Part shown: one piece after another, positions 1 to 6,223 of the stretch
Numbering within the stretch: the first letter of the stretch is position 1
How the letters are laid out: each line of letters opens with the position of its first letter
The notes under the pieces: generated by a model
The model's database searches: none
Seen by the model: the letters and a program-made list of their open reading frames with translations, nothing else
Told to the model about the DNA's origin: nothing
Made by a program: the position numbers and the translations under genes
From: Paludibacter sp.
GTDB lineage: Bacteria > Bacteroidota > Bacteroidia > Bacteroidales > Paludibacteraceae
Length of the DNA: 6,858 bases
Reading direction: 5' to 3'
Assembly: GCA_028748945.1 (NCBI GenBank)
Contig: JAQTOL010000172.1
Coordinates: 1 to 6,858, forward strand

Positions 1-765
1 CACGAAGAAGATAAACTGGGAGCAGTTATCAAAATTGTGGGTGGTGCCGGTGGTACCGAAGCACAGGACTGGGCATCGATGCTTTTTCGTATGTACCAAC
101 GTTGGTGCGAACGTCAGGGTTACAAGAGCGAAATTACCAACATACAAGATGGTGAGGAAGCCGGTATTAAAACCGTTACCATGCAGATAGAAGGTGAAAT
201 GGCTTATGGCTATTTGAAAAGTGAAAACGGCGTTCACCGTCTGGTGCGTGTTTCTCCTTTCAATGCACAAGGCAAACGTATGACTTCCTTTTGTTCTGTT
301 TATGTTGTTCCGCTGGTGGATGATACTATTGAGATAGAACTAAATCCTGCCAACCTGACCTGGGATACATTCCGGTCTAGTGGTGCCGGTGGACAAAATG
401 TGAACAAGGTGGAAACAGGAGTTCGTTGTCATTATAAATTCAAAAATCCTGTTACTGGATTGATGGACGAAATTGTGATTGAAAATACCGAAAGCCGTTC
501 GCAATTTGGAAATAAAGACAACGCCATTCGGTTACTGAAATCGCAACTGTATGAATTGGAACTCGAGAAACGCCGTGTGGAAACAGCCAAAGTGGAAGCC
601 GGGAAAAAGAAAATTGAGTGGGGATCTCAGATTCGGAGTTATGTTTTCGATGACCGTCGTGTGAAAGATCACCGGACAAATTACCAGACTTCTAATGTTC
701 AGGCTGTTATGGATGGTGATATTGATGCATTTATAAAAGCATATTTGATGGAATTTCCCGATTAA
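1..765 (+). CDS. prfB: Peptide chain release factor 2 (RF2), 3' part
   Basis: Class I release factor that recognises UGA and UAA stop codons in the ribosomal A site and triggers peptidyl-tRNA hydrolysis. The reading frame is open from the first base and ends at TAA (763-765), giving 254 visible residues. The start and N-terminal domain lie upstream of the window, including any programmed frameshift site. Two diagnostic motifs are present. The RF2-type anticodon tripeptide Ser-Pro-Phe is at 253-261 (RF1 would have Pro-x-Thr). The catalytic Gly-Gly-Gln loop is at 388-396 in the context SSGAGGQNVNKVE. The C-terminal segment with DHRTNYQTSNVQAVMDG is typical of the family, and the C-terminus looks complete. 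The SPF motif makes RF2 rather than RF1 secure. It seems to be the last gene of its transcript, because a terminator follows within about 20 nt. Confidence 0.97.
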   Translation, partial: HEEDKLGAVIKIVGGAGGTEAQDWASMLFRMYQRWCERQGYKSEITNIQDGEEAGIKTVTMQIEGEMAYGYLKSENGVHRLVRVSPFNAQGKRMTSFCSVYVVPLVDDTIEIELNPANLTWDTFRSSGAGGQNVNKVETGVRCHYKFKNPVTGLMDEIVIENTESRSQFGNKDNAIRLLKSQLYELELEKRRVETAKVEAGKKKIEWGSQIRSYVFDDRRVKDHRTNYQTSNVQAVMDGDIDAFIKAYLMEFPD

Positions 766-785
766 AATAACACTGCAACTTAAAT

Positions 786-832
786 ATAGCATATTTATAC
801 TTAATAATTTGAGTAGAATATGCTATTTTTTT
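786..832 (+). terminator. Rho-independent terminator after prfB
   Basis: A perfect 10-bp inverted repeat pairs ATAGCATATT (786-795) with AATATGCTAT (817-826) across a 21-nt loop. A run of seven T follows (826-832). The stem is AT-rich and so only moderately stable, but its position 20 nt after the prfB stop and the T tail fit an intrinsic terminator. The next promoter is embedded in its 3' half. Confidence 0.7.
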
Positions 833-839
833 ATCTTTA
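808..839 (+). promoter_or_regulatory. Bacteroidota-type promoter for the transglutaminase gene
   Basis: TTTG (808-811) serves as the -33 element and TATCTTTA (832-839) as the -7 element, separated by 20 nt. This matches the Bacteroidota consensus TTTG...TAnnTTTG with one mismatch at the last -7 base. Transcription would start at about 845-848, leaving a leader of roughly 25 nt before the ATG at 871. The elements overlap the loop, 3' arm and T tail of the prfB terminator. Confidence 0.5.
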
Positions 840-870
840 CCGTTCTAATTTTTGAAAATAAAAAATTCCA

Positions 871-1992
871 ATGAAAAAATATATTCTATTTTTAGCCCTT
901 CTTATGCATATTGACATTGGTCTTAGTGCCGATTATTCTAAAATTGACAAGCAATCCGGCACGGTTCCTGCCAATTTGAAAACAGTCGGCTCCATTGCAC
1001 ATTACTTAACTCAGAACCTCACATCACCGCAAGATAAAGCTCGTGCCATTTATTATTGGATCTCACATAATATCCGCTATGATTTGAGTATGTTGAATTC
1101 GCATAAGACTTATATCAATACGCAGGAAATTGTCGATGAGGTTCTTCAAAGACGACAGGGTGTTTGCCAAAACTACGCTGAGCTTTTTAATGCTTGTTGC
1201 CAATCGGTTGGTATTAATTCATTTGTGATTTCGGGTTATACCGATCAAAAAGAAACATTAGCTAACTACGGTCATGCATGGAATGCCGTTTTAATAGACA
1301 ATAAGTTTTACGAAGTTGATGCAACCTGGGCTGCCGGTCATTTGGAAAAAGGCAAATATAAACACGAGTTTAACGACCAGTATTTTCTTATTTCTCCCGC
1401 TGAATTTATTAAAACACATATGCCTTTTGATCCTATCTGGCAATTCTCCACAAATCCAATCACAAACAAAGAATTTGAAAAAAGAGATTTTTCCAGGTTA
1501 AAGACCACATCCGACTTCAATTATATGGATTCAATTAAACTTCTTTCGGGCTTAAATCCCTTAGAAAGAGCTATCCGTGAAAATCTCAGGATTAAACAAA
1601 ATGGTGTTACAAATTCACTTATACGAAATCAGATTGCCTATAATCAACAAATCATTATAAATGAAAAAATTAATTGGGCTGTCAGCTTGTTTAACAAAGG
1701 TGTGGCTAATTATAACAATTATGTTCGGTTGAAAGTCCGAAAATTTCACAACACCAGAATGCCCGATAATGAAATATTGGATATGCTTTCTTCAGCACGA
1801 CGGGATGTTGAATCAGCAGAGAATATTTTGAATTTTCTTAATTCCAACAAACCCGAACTAAACAGAATAATACGTGATATGCAAGTTTCAATTGGAAAAA
1901 TCAAAAAAGACATTCAAAAAGAAGATATTTTTATGGAAAAATATATCAAAACATCAAAACCATTTAGAATGTTTTTATTTTTAACTGCCTGA
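871..1992 (+). CDS. Secreted transglutaminase-like (TGc domain) protein
   Basis: Exported 373-residue protein with a transglutaminase-like cysteine protease fold. An N-terminal signal peptide (residues 1 to about 20, MKK start, hydrophobic core, likely cut after GLSA) has no lipobox Cys, so the product should be periplasmic or secreted. The TGc core spans about residues 45-160. The expected triad is visible: Cys99 in RRQGVCQNYAELF, His135 in NYGHAWNAV and Asp150 in YEVDATWA. The following YFLISPAEFIKTHMPFDPIWQ-like stretch resembles the post-triad region of bacterial TGc proteins related to kyphoscoliosis peptidase (CYK3-like, COG5279). Residues about 225-360 are charged, predicted mostly helical, possibly coiled coil, and not assigned to a family I recognise. 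Substrate is unknown; members may act as proteases or in cell-wall and surface-protein processing, which is inference. The start is supported by the signal peptide and an upstream promoter. No Shine-Dalgarno sequence is seen. Confidence 0.88.
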   Translation: MKKYILFLALLMHIDIGLSADYSKIDKQSGTVPANLKTVGSIAHYLTQNLTSPQDKARAIYYWISHNIRYDLSMLNSHKTYINTQEIVDEVLQRRQGVCQNYAELFNACCQSVGINSFVISGYTDQKETLANYGHAWNAVLIDNKFYEVDATWAAGHLEKGKYKHEFNDQYFLISPAEFIKTHMPFDPIWQFSTNPITNKEFEKRDFSRLKTTSDFNYMDSIKLLSGLNPLERAIRENLRIKQNGVTNSLIRNQIAYNQQIIINEKINWAVSLFNKGVANYNNYVRLKVRKFHNTRMPDNEILDMLSSARRDVESAENILNFLNSNKPELNRIIRDMQVSIGKIKKDIQKEDIFMEKYIKTSKPFRMFLFLTA

Positions 1993-2023
1993 CAATAATT
2001 AAACTTAAAATCAAACCATTAAA

Positions 2024-2036
2024 TGTAATCATTACA
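2024..2036. promoter_or_regulatory. Short perfect dyad, possible operator or weak terminator
   Basis: TGTAATCATTACA is a perfect palindrome around a central C, 32 nt after the transglutaminase stop, followed after C by a short T run (2039-2043). As RNA it could form only a very short hairpin, so a protein-binding dyad is as plausible as a terminator. The rest of the 112-nt gap (1993-2104) is AT-rich, with no convincing consensus promoter. Confidence 0.25.
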
Positions 2037-2059
2037 ACTTTTTAAAAATTTATCCGTTA
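2035..2059 (+). promoter_or_regulatory. Bipartite leader motif, copy 1
   Basis: CAACTTTT (2035-2042), a 7-nt spacer and TTATCCGTTA (2050-2059) lie 45 nt before the ATG of the first DUF2271 gene. The same two blocks with an 8-nt spacer occur at 5628-5653, upstream of the acetyltransferase gene. The function is unknown; a shared regulatory or transcription-start-region element is inferred only from the repetition and the similar distance to the start codons. Confidence 0.3.
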
Positions 2060-2104
2060 TAACCACATAAAAACCATGTAAAATCCAAATTTGATTTTAA
2101 TATT

Positions 2105-2632
2105 ATGATAACGAATAAAATATTTTTAGTTATTTCCTTTATTATAATTTTGTTTTTAATGAGTTGTACTGCTACAAATCCGCCTGTTGACTCCAGTAAA
2201 ACGACCCCCGGAACTTTATCTGTCAGTACACTTACCAGCTCTGCCGGAGGACCTTATGCACCACGAAATGTGTTGGCAATCTGGATAGAAACCAGTTCCG
2301 GGAAATTTGTAAAAACGCTCCTGGTTTATGCGGCCGAGCGAAAATTTGACCTGACTAACTTTATGTCAAATTCATCAGGAAACGCAACAGATGCTATAAC
2401 TGGTGCAACACAATCGAGTCATAAAACAAGAAGCTGTACATGGAACGGAAAAGACACTTCCGGTAATTTAGTGGCTAATGGAGATTACAAACTTTGCATT
2501 GAATTATCAGATACAAATGGAACAGGTACCTTTAAAACGATTACTTTTGCAAAAGATACGATTGCAACCAGTCTAAGTCCAGGTAATATGTCATGCTTTT
2601 CAAATATTTCAATCAAATGGACTCCTAATTAA
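2105..2632 (+). CDS. Short DUF2271-like lipoprotein
   Basis: Predicted lipoprotein of 175 residues. Residues 1-20 are a strongly hydrophobic signal ending in the lipobox LMSC, with Cys21 as the lipidation site, followed by a short Pro/Ser/Thr linker. Residues about 36-175 form one domain resembling DUF2271 (COG3656): AGGPYAPRNVLAIWIE, then FVKTLLV, then DAITGATQSS (96-105), then TWNGKDTSGNLVANGDYKL. The last stretch is like the FlgD Ig-type motif (W-x-G-x-D-x-x-G...G-x-Y). The biochemical function of DUF2271 is unknown. The DAITGAT segment resembles the covalent flavinylation motif of FMN_bind proteins (see findings). The same domain, about 67% identical over the first 97 aligned residues by hand count, forms the C-terminus of the next gene product, 33 nt downstream, so the two are probably co-transcribed. 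Extra Cys residues at 111, 131 and 164 could be structural. Confidence 0.8.
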   Translation: MITNKIFLVISFIIILFLMSCTATNPPVDSSKTTPGTLSVSTLTSSAGGPYAPRNVLAIWIETSSGKFVKTLLVYAAERKFDLTNFMSNSSGNATDAITGATQSSHKTRSCTWNGKDTSGNLVANGDYKLCIELSDTNGTGTFKTITFAKDTIATSLSPGNMSCFSNISIKWTPN

Positions 2633-2665
2633 ACGAATGCATTTAACTCATATCTAATTAAAAAA

Positions 2666-5554
2666 ATGAAGTATATAAATAAGTACCTTACCATTATGAC
2701 CGTTGTATTTTCCGGTTTTCTATTATCGGAATGTACCAACACGAGCGTAGCTTTGGTGAAAACCGCAGATGTAAGTAATATATCTGCCACAACGGCTACT
2801 TCCGGTGGTGAAGTCTTATGGGATGGGAATGCGAAAGTGACTTCAAGGGGAATTTGTTGGAGTACATCTGAATATCCTAAGATTAATGATAACAAAGCTG
2901 CTATTACAGGTGATTCGGCTACTTTTACAGTTATAATTACCGGACTAATCAAGAATACGACTTATTATGTCCGGGCATATGCAATAAATAGTGAAGGTCC
3001 GTCATATGGTGAAGAAAAATCATTTACAACTTTTGAACCTACAGTCCCGTTATTAACTACTTCAGCAGCTATCAATATAACACAAACAACCGCAACATTA
3101 GGAGGTGAAGTTACTGCAGACGGAGGATCGGCTGTTACCGAACGTGGCATTTGTTGGAATACAACCGTTGGACCAACCGTAAGTACAAACAAAATTGTCT
3201 GCGGTAACGGAACGGGGAGTTTCACCACCGATATAAGTTCATTGGAATTAGGAAAAACATATTATGTTCGGGCTTATGCAATAAATACTGTAGGAACAGC
3301 TTATGGCAATGAAATAACATTTACTACCGTTCTTCCCACACTCGCGGTGCTCACAACAACTGATGCGACAAATATTAATCAAACTTCTGCAACTTTGGGT
3401 GGTTATGTTATATCTGATGGAGGTATGGTCGTAACTGAAAGAGGAATATGTTGGAGTACTTCCACTTCACCAAACATTAACAATAATAAAGTTTCAAACG
3501 GAACAGGAGTTGGAATTTTTTCCTGTGATTTAAGTTCATTAACTGCCGGGACTACTTATCATGCAAGATCTTATGCTATAAATTTGCTGGGTACTTCGTA
3601 TGGAAATGAAGTAACATTTTCTACACTACAAGCGTCACTACCAGCAATTACAACGACCGCAGCAACTAATATAACACTGACAGGAGCTACATTAGGTGGA
3701 AATATAAGCTCAGATGGAGGAAGTGTTATAACCGAACGTGGGGTATGTTGGAATACTTCAACTTTACCAACTACAAACAATACCAAAATTGCAAACGGAA
3801 GCGGAACAGGTTCATTTTCTTGTACCTTAAGTTCACTTACTATTGGAACGACTTACTATGCAAGAGCTTATGTTATAAACTCACTGGGTACAACATATGG
3901 AAATGAAGTTACTTTTACAACTCAACAACCATCACTTCCGGTTCTTACAACAATTGATGCAACCAATTTAACGCTGACTGGAGCTACATTGGGAGGAAAT
4001 GTAACTTCAGATGGAGGAACGATAGTAACCGAACGCGGAATATGTTGGAATACTTCAACTTTACCTACTATAAATAATAATAAGATTGCAAATGGTACTG
4101 GTATCGGCAGCTTTTCGTGTAATTTAACATCTTTGATAACTGGTACTACTTATTATGCACGTGCTTATGCTACAAATTTATTAGGTACGTCCTATGGAAA
4201 CGAAATTGTTTTTGTTACCGGACAAACAACTTTAGCAATCTTAACAACAGTAGGTGCTACTGCAATAACACAAACCTCAGCTACTTTGGGTGGCACTATT
4301 ACGTCAAATGGAGGTTCTACAGTTACTGAACGTGGAGTTTGTTGGAATACGTCTTCAAATCCGACAACCGGCAATTCAAAAATTACGAATGGAACCGGAA
4401 GTGGTAGTTTTAGTTGCAATTTAATTTCATTATCGCTCGGAACTACCTATTATGCACGTGCTTATGCTATTAACTCAGTCGGGACAGCATATGGAAACGA
4501 AGTGACATTTTCCACTTTACAACCGGCACTGGCTACAATTTCAACAACGGCAGCAAGTGCTGTAACGCAAACAACAGCTGCTTCGGGAGGAAATATCACT
4601 TCTGATGGGGGATCTTCAGTTACTGACAGAGGCATCTGCTGGAGCACTTCAACCGGTCCTACAATCAGTAATACAAAGATTTCAAGCGGGACAGGAAGTG
4701 GCAACTTCACAAGTAATTTAAGTTCATTATCGAACGGAACTACATATTACGTACGTGCTTATGCCACAAATGCTGCCGGGACTGCTTATGGGAACGAAAT
4801 TACATTCACAACTCTGGCAGCAACAACATTAGCAACCGTTTCGACAACAGCTGCAAATGCAATTACACAAACAACAGCTGTTTTAGGAGGAAATATTACG
4901 TCGGATGGTGGCGCTACAGTTACGGATAGAGGCGTATGTTGGAGTACAACAACCGGACCTACAATCACTAATTCTAAAATTTCAAGTGGTATGGGAATGG
5001 GCAGTTATACCAGCTCGTTAAGCTCATTAACTGCCGGAACAAATTATTTTGCAAGGGCTTACGCAACAAATGCTGCCGGTACAGCTTATGGAAACGAAGT
5101 AACATTTACAACAACGGCAGTTCCTTCAAATACATCCGGTACACTTACAATATCGACATTGACCAGTGCAGCTGGTGGTGGATATAAACCCAAAAATATT
5201 GTCGCTATCTGGATCAGAACGAGTTCAGGTACTTTTGTAAAATCATTATTAGTTTTAGCTGCCACCCGGAAAAATGATTTAACTACCTGGTATTCAAATT
5301 CAGCTTCAAACGTAACTGATGCGACAACAGGTGCTACTCAATCAGGACATACTACACGAACTGCTACCTGGAATGGAACAAACACCAGTAAAGTGCTGGT
5401 TCCAAACGGAGATTATAAGGTTTGTATGGAATTGGCTGATGGAAGTAGAAATTACCATGAATTTACTTTTACAAAGGGGCCGACAGCTGTAACTTTATCA
5501 CCAACAGCCGTTACCAGTTTCTCCAATATCTCCATTGTGTGGACACCACAATAA
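2666..5554 (+). CDS. FN3-repeat lipoprotein with C-terminal DUF2271-like domain
   Basis: Exported protein of 962 residues. Residues 1-23 look like a lipoprotein signal (basic n-region, hydrophobic core), but the lipobox reads LSEC, with an unusual Glu before Cys23. Residues 30 to about 817 are eight tandem fibronectin type III-like units of 99 residues (the seventh is 100). Each has GGxVxSDGGxxVTERGICW in the first half and TTYYxRAYAxNxxGTxYGNExxFTT at the end. Residues about 825-962 repeat the DUF2271-like domain of the upstream gene, including DATTGATQSG (885-894) and the FlgD-like TWNGTNTS...NGDYKVC. The architecture suggests an envelope-anchored stalk presenting the terminal domain; ligand or partner is unknown. 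The start at 2666 is preferred over Met11 because it supplies the basic n-region; the codon follows an A-rich tract without Shine-Dalgarno. A terminator follows 35 nt after the stop. Most FN3 units have a single conserved Cys; units 3-6 have two. Confidence 0.85.
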   Translation: MKYINKYLTIMTVVFSGFLLSECTNTSVALVKTADVSNISATTATSGGEVLWDGNAKVTSRGICWSTSEYPKINDNKAAITGDSATFTVIITGLIKNTTYYVRAYAINSEGPSYGEEKSFTTFEPTVPLLTTSAAINITQTTATLGGEVTADGGSAVTERGICWNTTVGPTVSTNKIVCGNGTGSFTTDISSLELGKTYYVRAYAINTVGTAYGNEITFTTVLPTLAVLTTTDATNINQTSATLGGYVISDGGMVVTERGICWSTSTSPNINNNKVSNGTGVGIFSCDLSSLTAGTTYHARSYAINLLGTSYGNEVTFSTLQASLPAITTTAATNITLTGATLGGNISSDGGSVITERGVCWNTSTLPTTNNTKIANGSGTGSFSCTLSSLTIGTTYYARAYVINSLGTTYGNEVTFTTQQPSLPVLTTIDATNLTLTGATLGGNVTSDGGTIVTERGICWNTSTLPTINNNKIANGTGIGSFSCNLTSLITGTTYYARAYATNLLGTSYGNEIVFVTGQTTLAILTTVGATAITQTSATLGGTITSNGGSTVTERGVCWNTSSNPTTGNSKITNGTGSGSFSCNLISLSLGTTYYARAYAINSVGTAYGNEVTFSTLQPALATISTTAASAVTQTTAASGGNITSDGGSSVTDRGICWSTSTGPTISNTKISSGTGSGNFTSNLSSLSNGTTYYVRAYATNAAGTAYGNEITFTTLAATTLATVSTTAANAITQTTAVLGGNITSDGGATVTDRGVCWSTTTGPTITNSKISSGMGMGSYTSSLSSLTAGTNYFARAYATNAAGTAYGNEVTFTTTAVPSNTSGTLTISTLTSAAGGGYKPKNIVAIWIRTSSGTFVKSLLVLAATRKNDLTTWYSNSASNVTDATTGATQSGHTTRTATWNGTNTSKVLVPNGDYKVCMELADGSRNYHEFTFTKGPTAVTLSPTAVTSFSNISIVWTPQ
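2753..5116 (+). repeat. Eight tandem 297-bp units encoding FN3-like domains
   Basis: Coding repeat with units starting at 2753, 3050, 3347, 3644, 3941, 4238, 4535 and 4835. The period is exactly 297 bp (99 codons) except between the last two starts (300 bp). Unit 1 is the most divergent. Units 4 and 5 resemble each other most in the middle (LTLTGATLGGN, NTSTLPT, IANG) and share 25 identical bases in register (3744-3768 and 4041-4065). Units 7 and 8 share SDGG-x-x-VTDRG, KISSG and ATNAAGTAYGNE. This pattern indicates growth by unit duplication followed by codon-level divergence. Confidence 0.93.
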
Positions 5555-5588
5555 GGAAATTGATTTAAAAATTCTACATTGAAAATTC

Positions 5589-5627
5589 ACACCCATACAT
5601 ATTTAGAAATTGTATGGGTGTTTTTTT
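5589..5627 (+). terminator. Strong Rho-independent terminator after the FN3/DUF2271 gene
   Basis: A perfect 11-bp stem pairs ACACCCATACA (5589-5599) with TGTATGGGTGT (5611-5621) around an 11-nt loop, followed by seven T (5621-5627). It begins 35 nt after the stop codon of the large lipoprotein gene and separates that cassette from the acetyltransferase-ovoA unit. Confidence 0.9.
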
Positions 5628-5653
5628 CAACTTTTGCAGAAAGTTATCCGTTA
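5628..5653 (+). promoter_or_regulatory. Bipartite leader motif, copy 2
   Basis: CAACTTTT (5628-5635), an 8-nt spacer and TTATCCGTTA (5644-5653), directly after the terminator T tail. It is the second copy of the element at 2035-2059 and ends 40 nt before the acetyltransferase ATG. It overlaps the -33 region of the predicted promoter. The role is unknown. Confidence 0.3.
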
Positions 5654-5667
5654 ATTGTTTAAATTTG
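5634..5667 (+). promoter_or_regulatory. Bacteroidota-type promoter for the GNAT-ovoA operon
   Basis: TTG (5634-5636), a 23-nt spacer and TAAATTTG (5660-5667). The -7 box is an exact match to TAnnTTTG, and the spacing is at the long end of the range reported for Flavobacterium (TTG-N17-23-TAnnTTTG). Predicted transcription starts near 5673, about 20 nt before the ATG at 5694. An alternative, weaker -7 (AACTTTTG, 5629-5636) overlaps the upstream element. Confidence 0.5.
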
Positions 5668-5693
5668 CAACATTCTTTTTTTCAAATCAGCAA

Positions 5694-6221
5694 ATGAAAA
5701 TTATTCAAACATCAGATTCCAAATACCTAAATGAAATTATTTATTTGTACATAGAAGCATTCTCTGAAGGGCAATCGCAACAATATATTGATTTAGAAAA
5801 TCTTAATCAATATATTAAATTGATACTGAAAGAAGGTTATGCACATATTGCATTTGAAAATGAAAAGATTATCGGAACTGTTTTGCTTTGTCCACTCATT
5901 TTAGATAAAGATTTGCCCCTTGAAATATCAAAAAATTTCAACATCATGAAATGTATTTATGTTGCCGAAATAATGGTAAAAGAAAATGCCCGGGGAAAAG
6001 GTATTGGAAAAAGACTTCTACAAGAATTCTTTGAAAATGTTGATAAAAACAGATTTACGGATGCTTTCATCCGTGTTTGGGATCAAAATACCCCAGCCAT
6101 TTCTCTTTACGAAAAAATGGGTTTCATATATTTAACTTCGATTGTACAAACCAAAACAAAAGTTGACCAAAGCGGTACTTTCGATATGAATAAAATATAC
6201 TTACACAAAAAAATAAATTAA
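5694..6221 (+). CDS. GNAT family N-acetyltransferase
   Basis: Probable cytoplasmic acetyl-CoA-dependent acyltransferase of 175 residues, a usual length for a single GNAT domain. The acetyl-CoA pyrophosphate-binding motif A is clear: AEIMVKENARGKGIGKRLL with R-G-K-G-I-G at residues 100-105. Motif B follows as NTPAISLYEKMGF (132-144), with Tyr139 in the position often used as general acid. The acceptor substrate cannot be read from the sequence. The ATG at 5694 is chosen over an in-frame TTG at 5655: the longer start would overlap the predicted -7 box and add 13 residues (MFKFATFFFSNQQ) outside the usual fold. The stop is separated from the ovoA start by only 2 nt, which implies co-transcription and probable translational coupling, and suggests a role connected to ovothiol or its intermediates. 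That functional link is inference; a generic GNAT in a shared operon is the alternative. Confidence 0.88.
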   Translation: MKIIQTSDSKYLNEIIYLYIEAFSEGQSQQYIDLENLNQYIKLILKEGYAHIAFENEKIIGTVLLCPLILDKDLPLEISKNFNIMKCIYVAEIMVKENARGKGIGKRLLQEFFENVDKNRFTDAFIRVWDQNTPAISLYEKMGFIYLTSIVQTKTKVDQSGTFDMNKIYLHKKIN

Positions 6222-6223
6222 AA

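Noticed and set aside
452..792. Reverse-strand open frames opposite prfB
   Set aside because: They lie antisense to a strongly conserved gene, have no recognisable domain, and one crosses the terminator.
1316..1520. Short open frames inside the transglutaminase gene on both strands
   Set aside because: They overlap the conserved domain in other frames, and no independent gene signal is seen.
2086..2093. CAAATTTG as a -7 box for the first DUF2271 gene
   Set aside because: It is one base off consensus, has no TTG at proper spacing upstream, and would leave almost no leader before the ATG at 2105.
2633..2665. Promoter or terminator between the two DUF2271 genes
   Set aside because: The 33-nt gap holds no inverted repeat with a T run and no TAnnTTTG box; co-transcription is simpler.
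2965..4968. Series of reverse-strand open frames at 2965-3228, 3571-3786, 4192-4419, 4462-4710 and 4786-4968
   Set aside because: They recur at similar phases of the 297-bp units and translate to similar low-complexity Val/Pro-rich peptides, so they are shadows of the FN3 repeat on the other strand.
2753..5116. CRISPR array or non-coding satellite
   Set aside because: The 297-bp repeats are in frame, diverged at the codon level and encode FN3-like domains; there are no short direct repeats with unique spacers.
5655..5693. Upstream TTG start for the acetyltransferase
   Set aside because: It would place the start codon across the predicted -7 box and add residues outside the GNAT fold; the ATG at 5694 is better supported.
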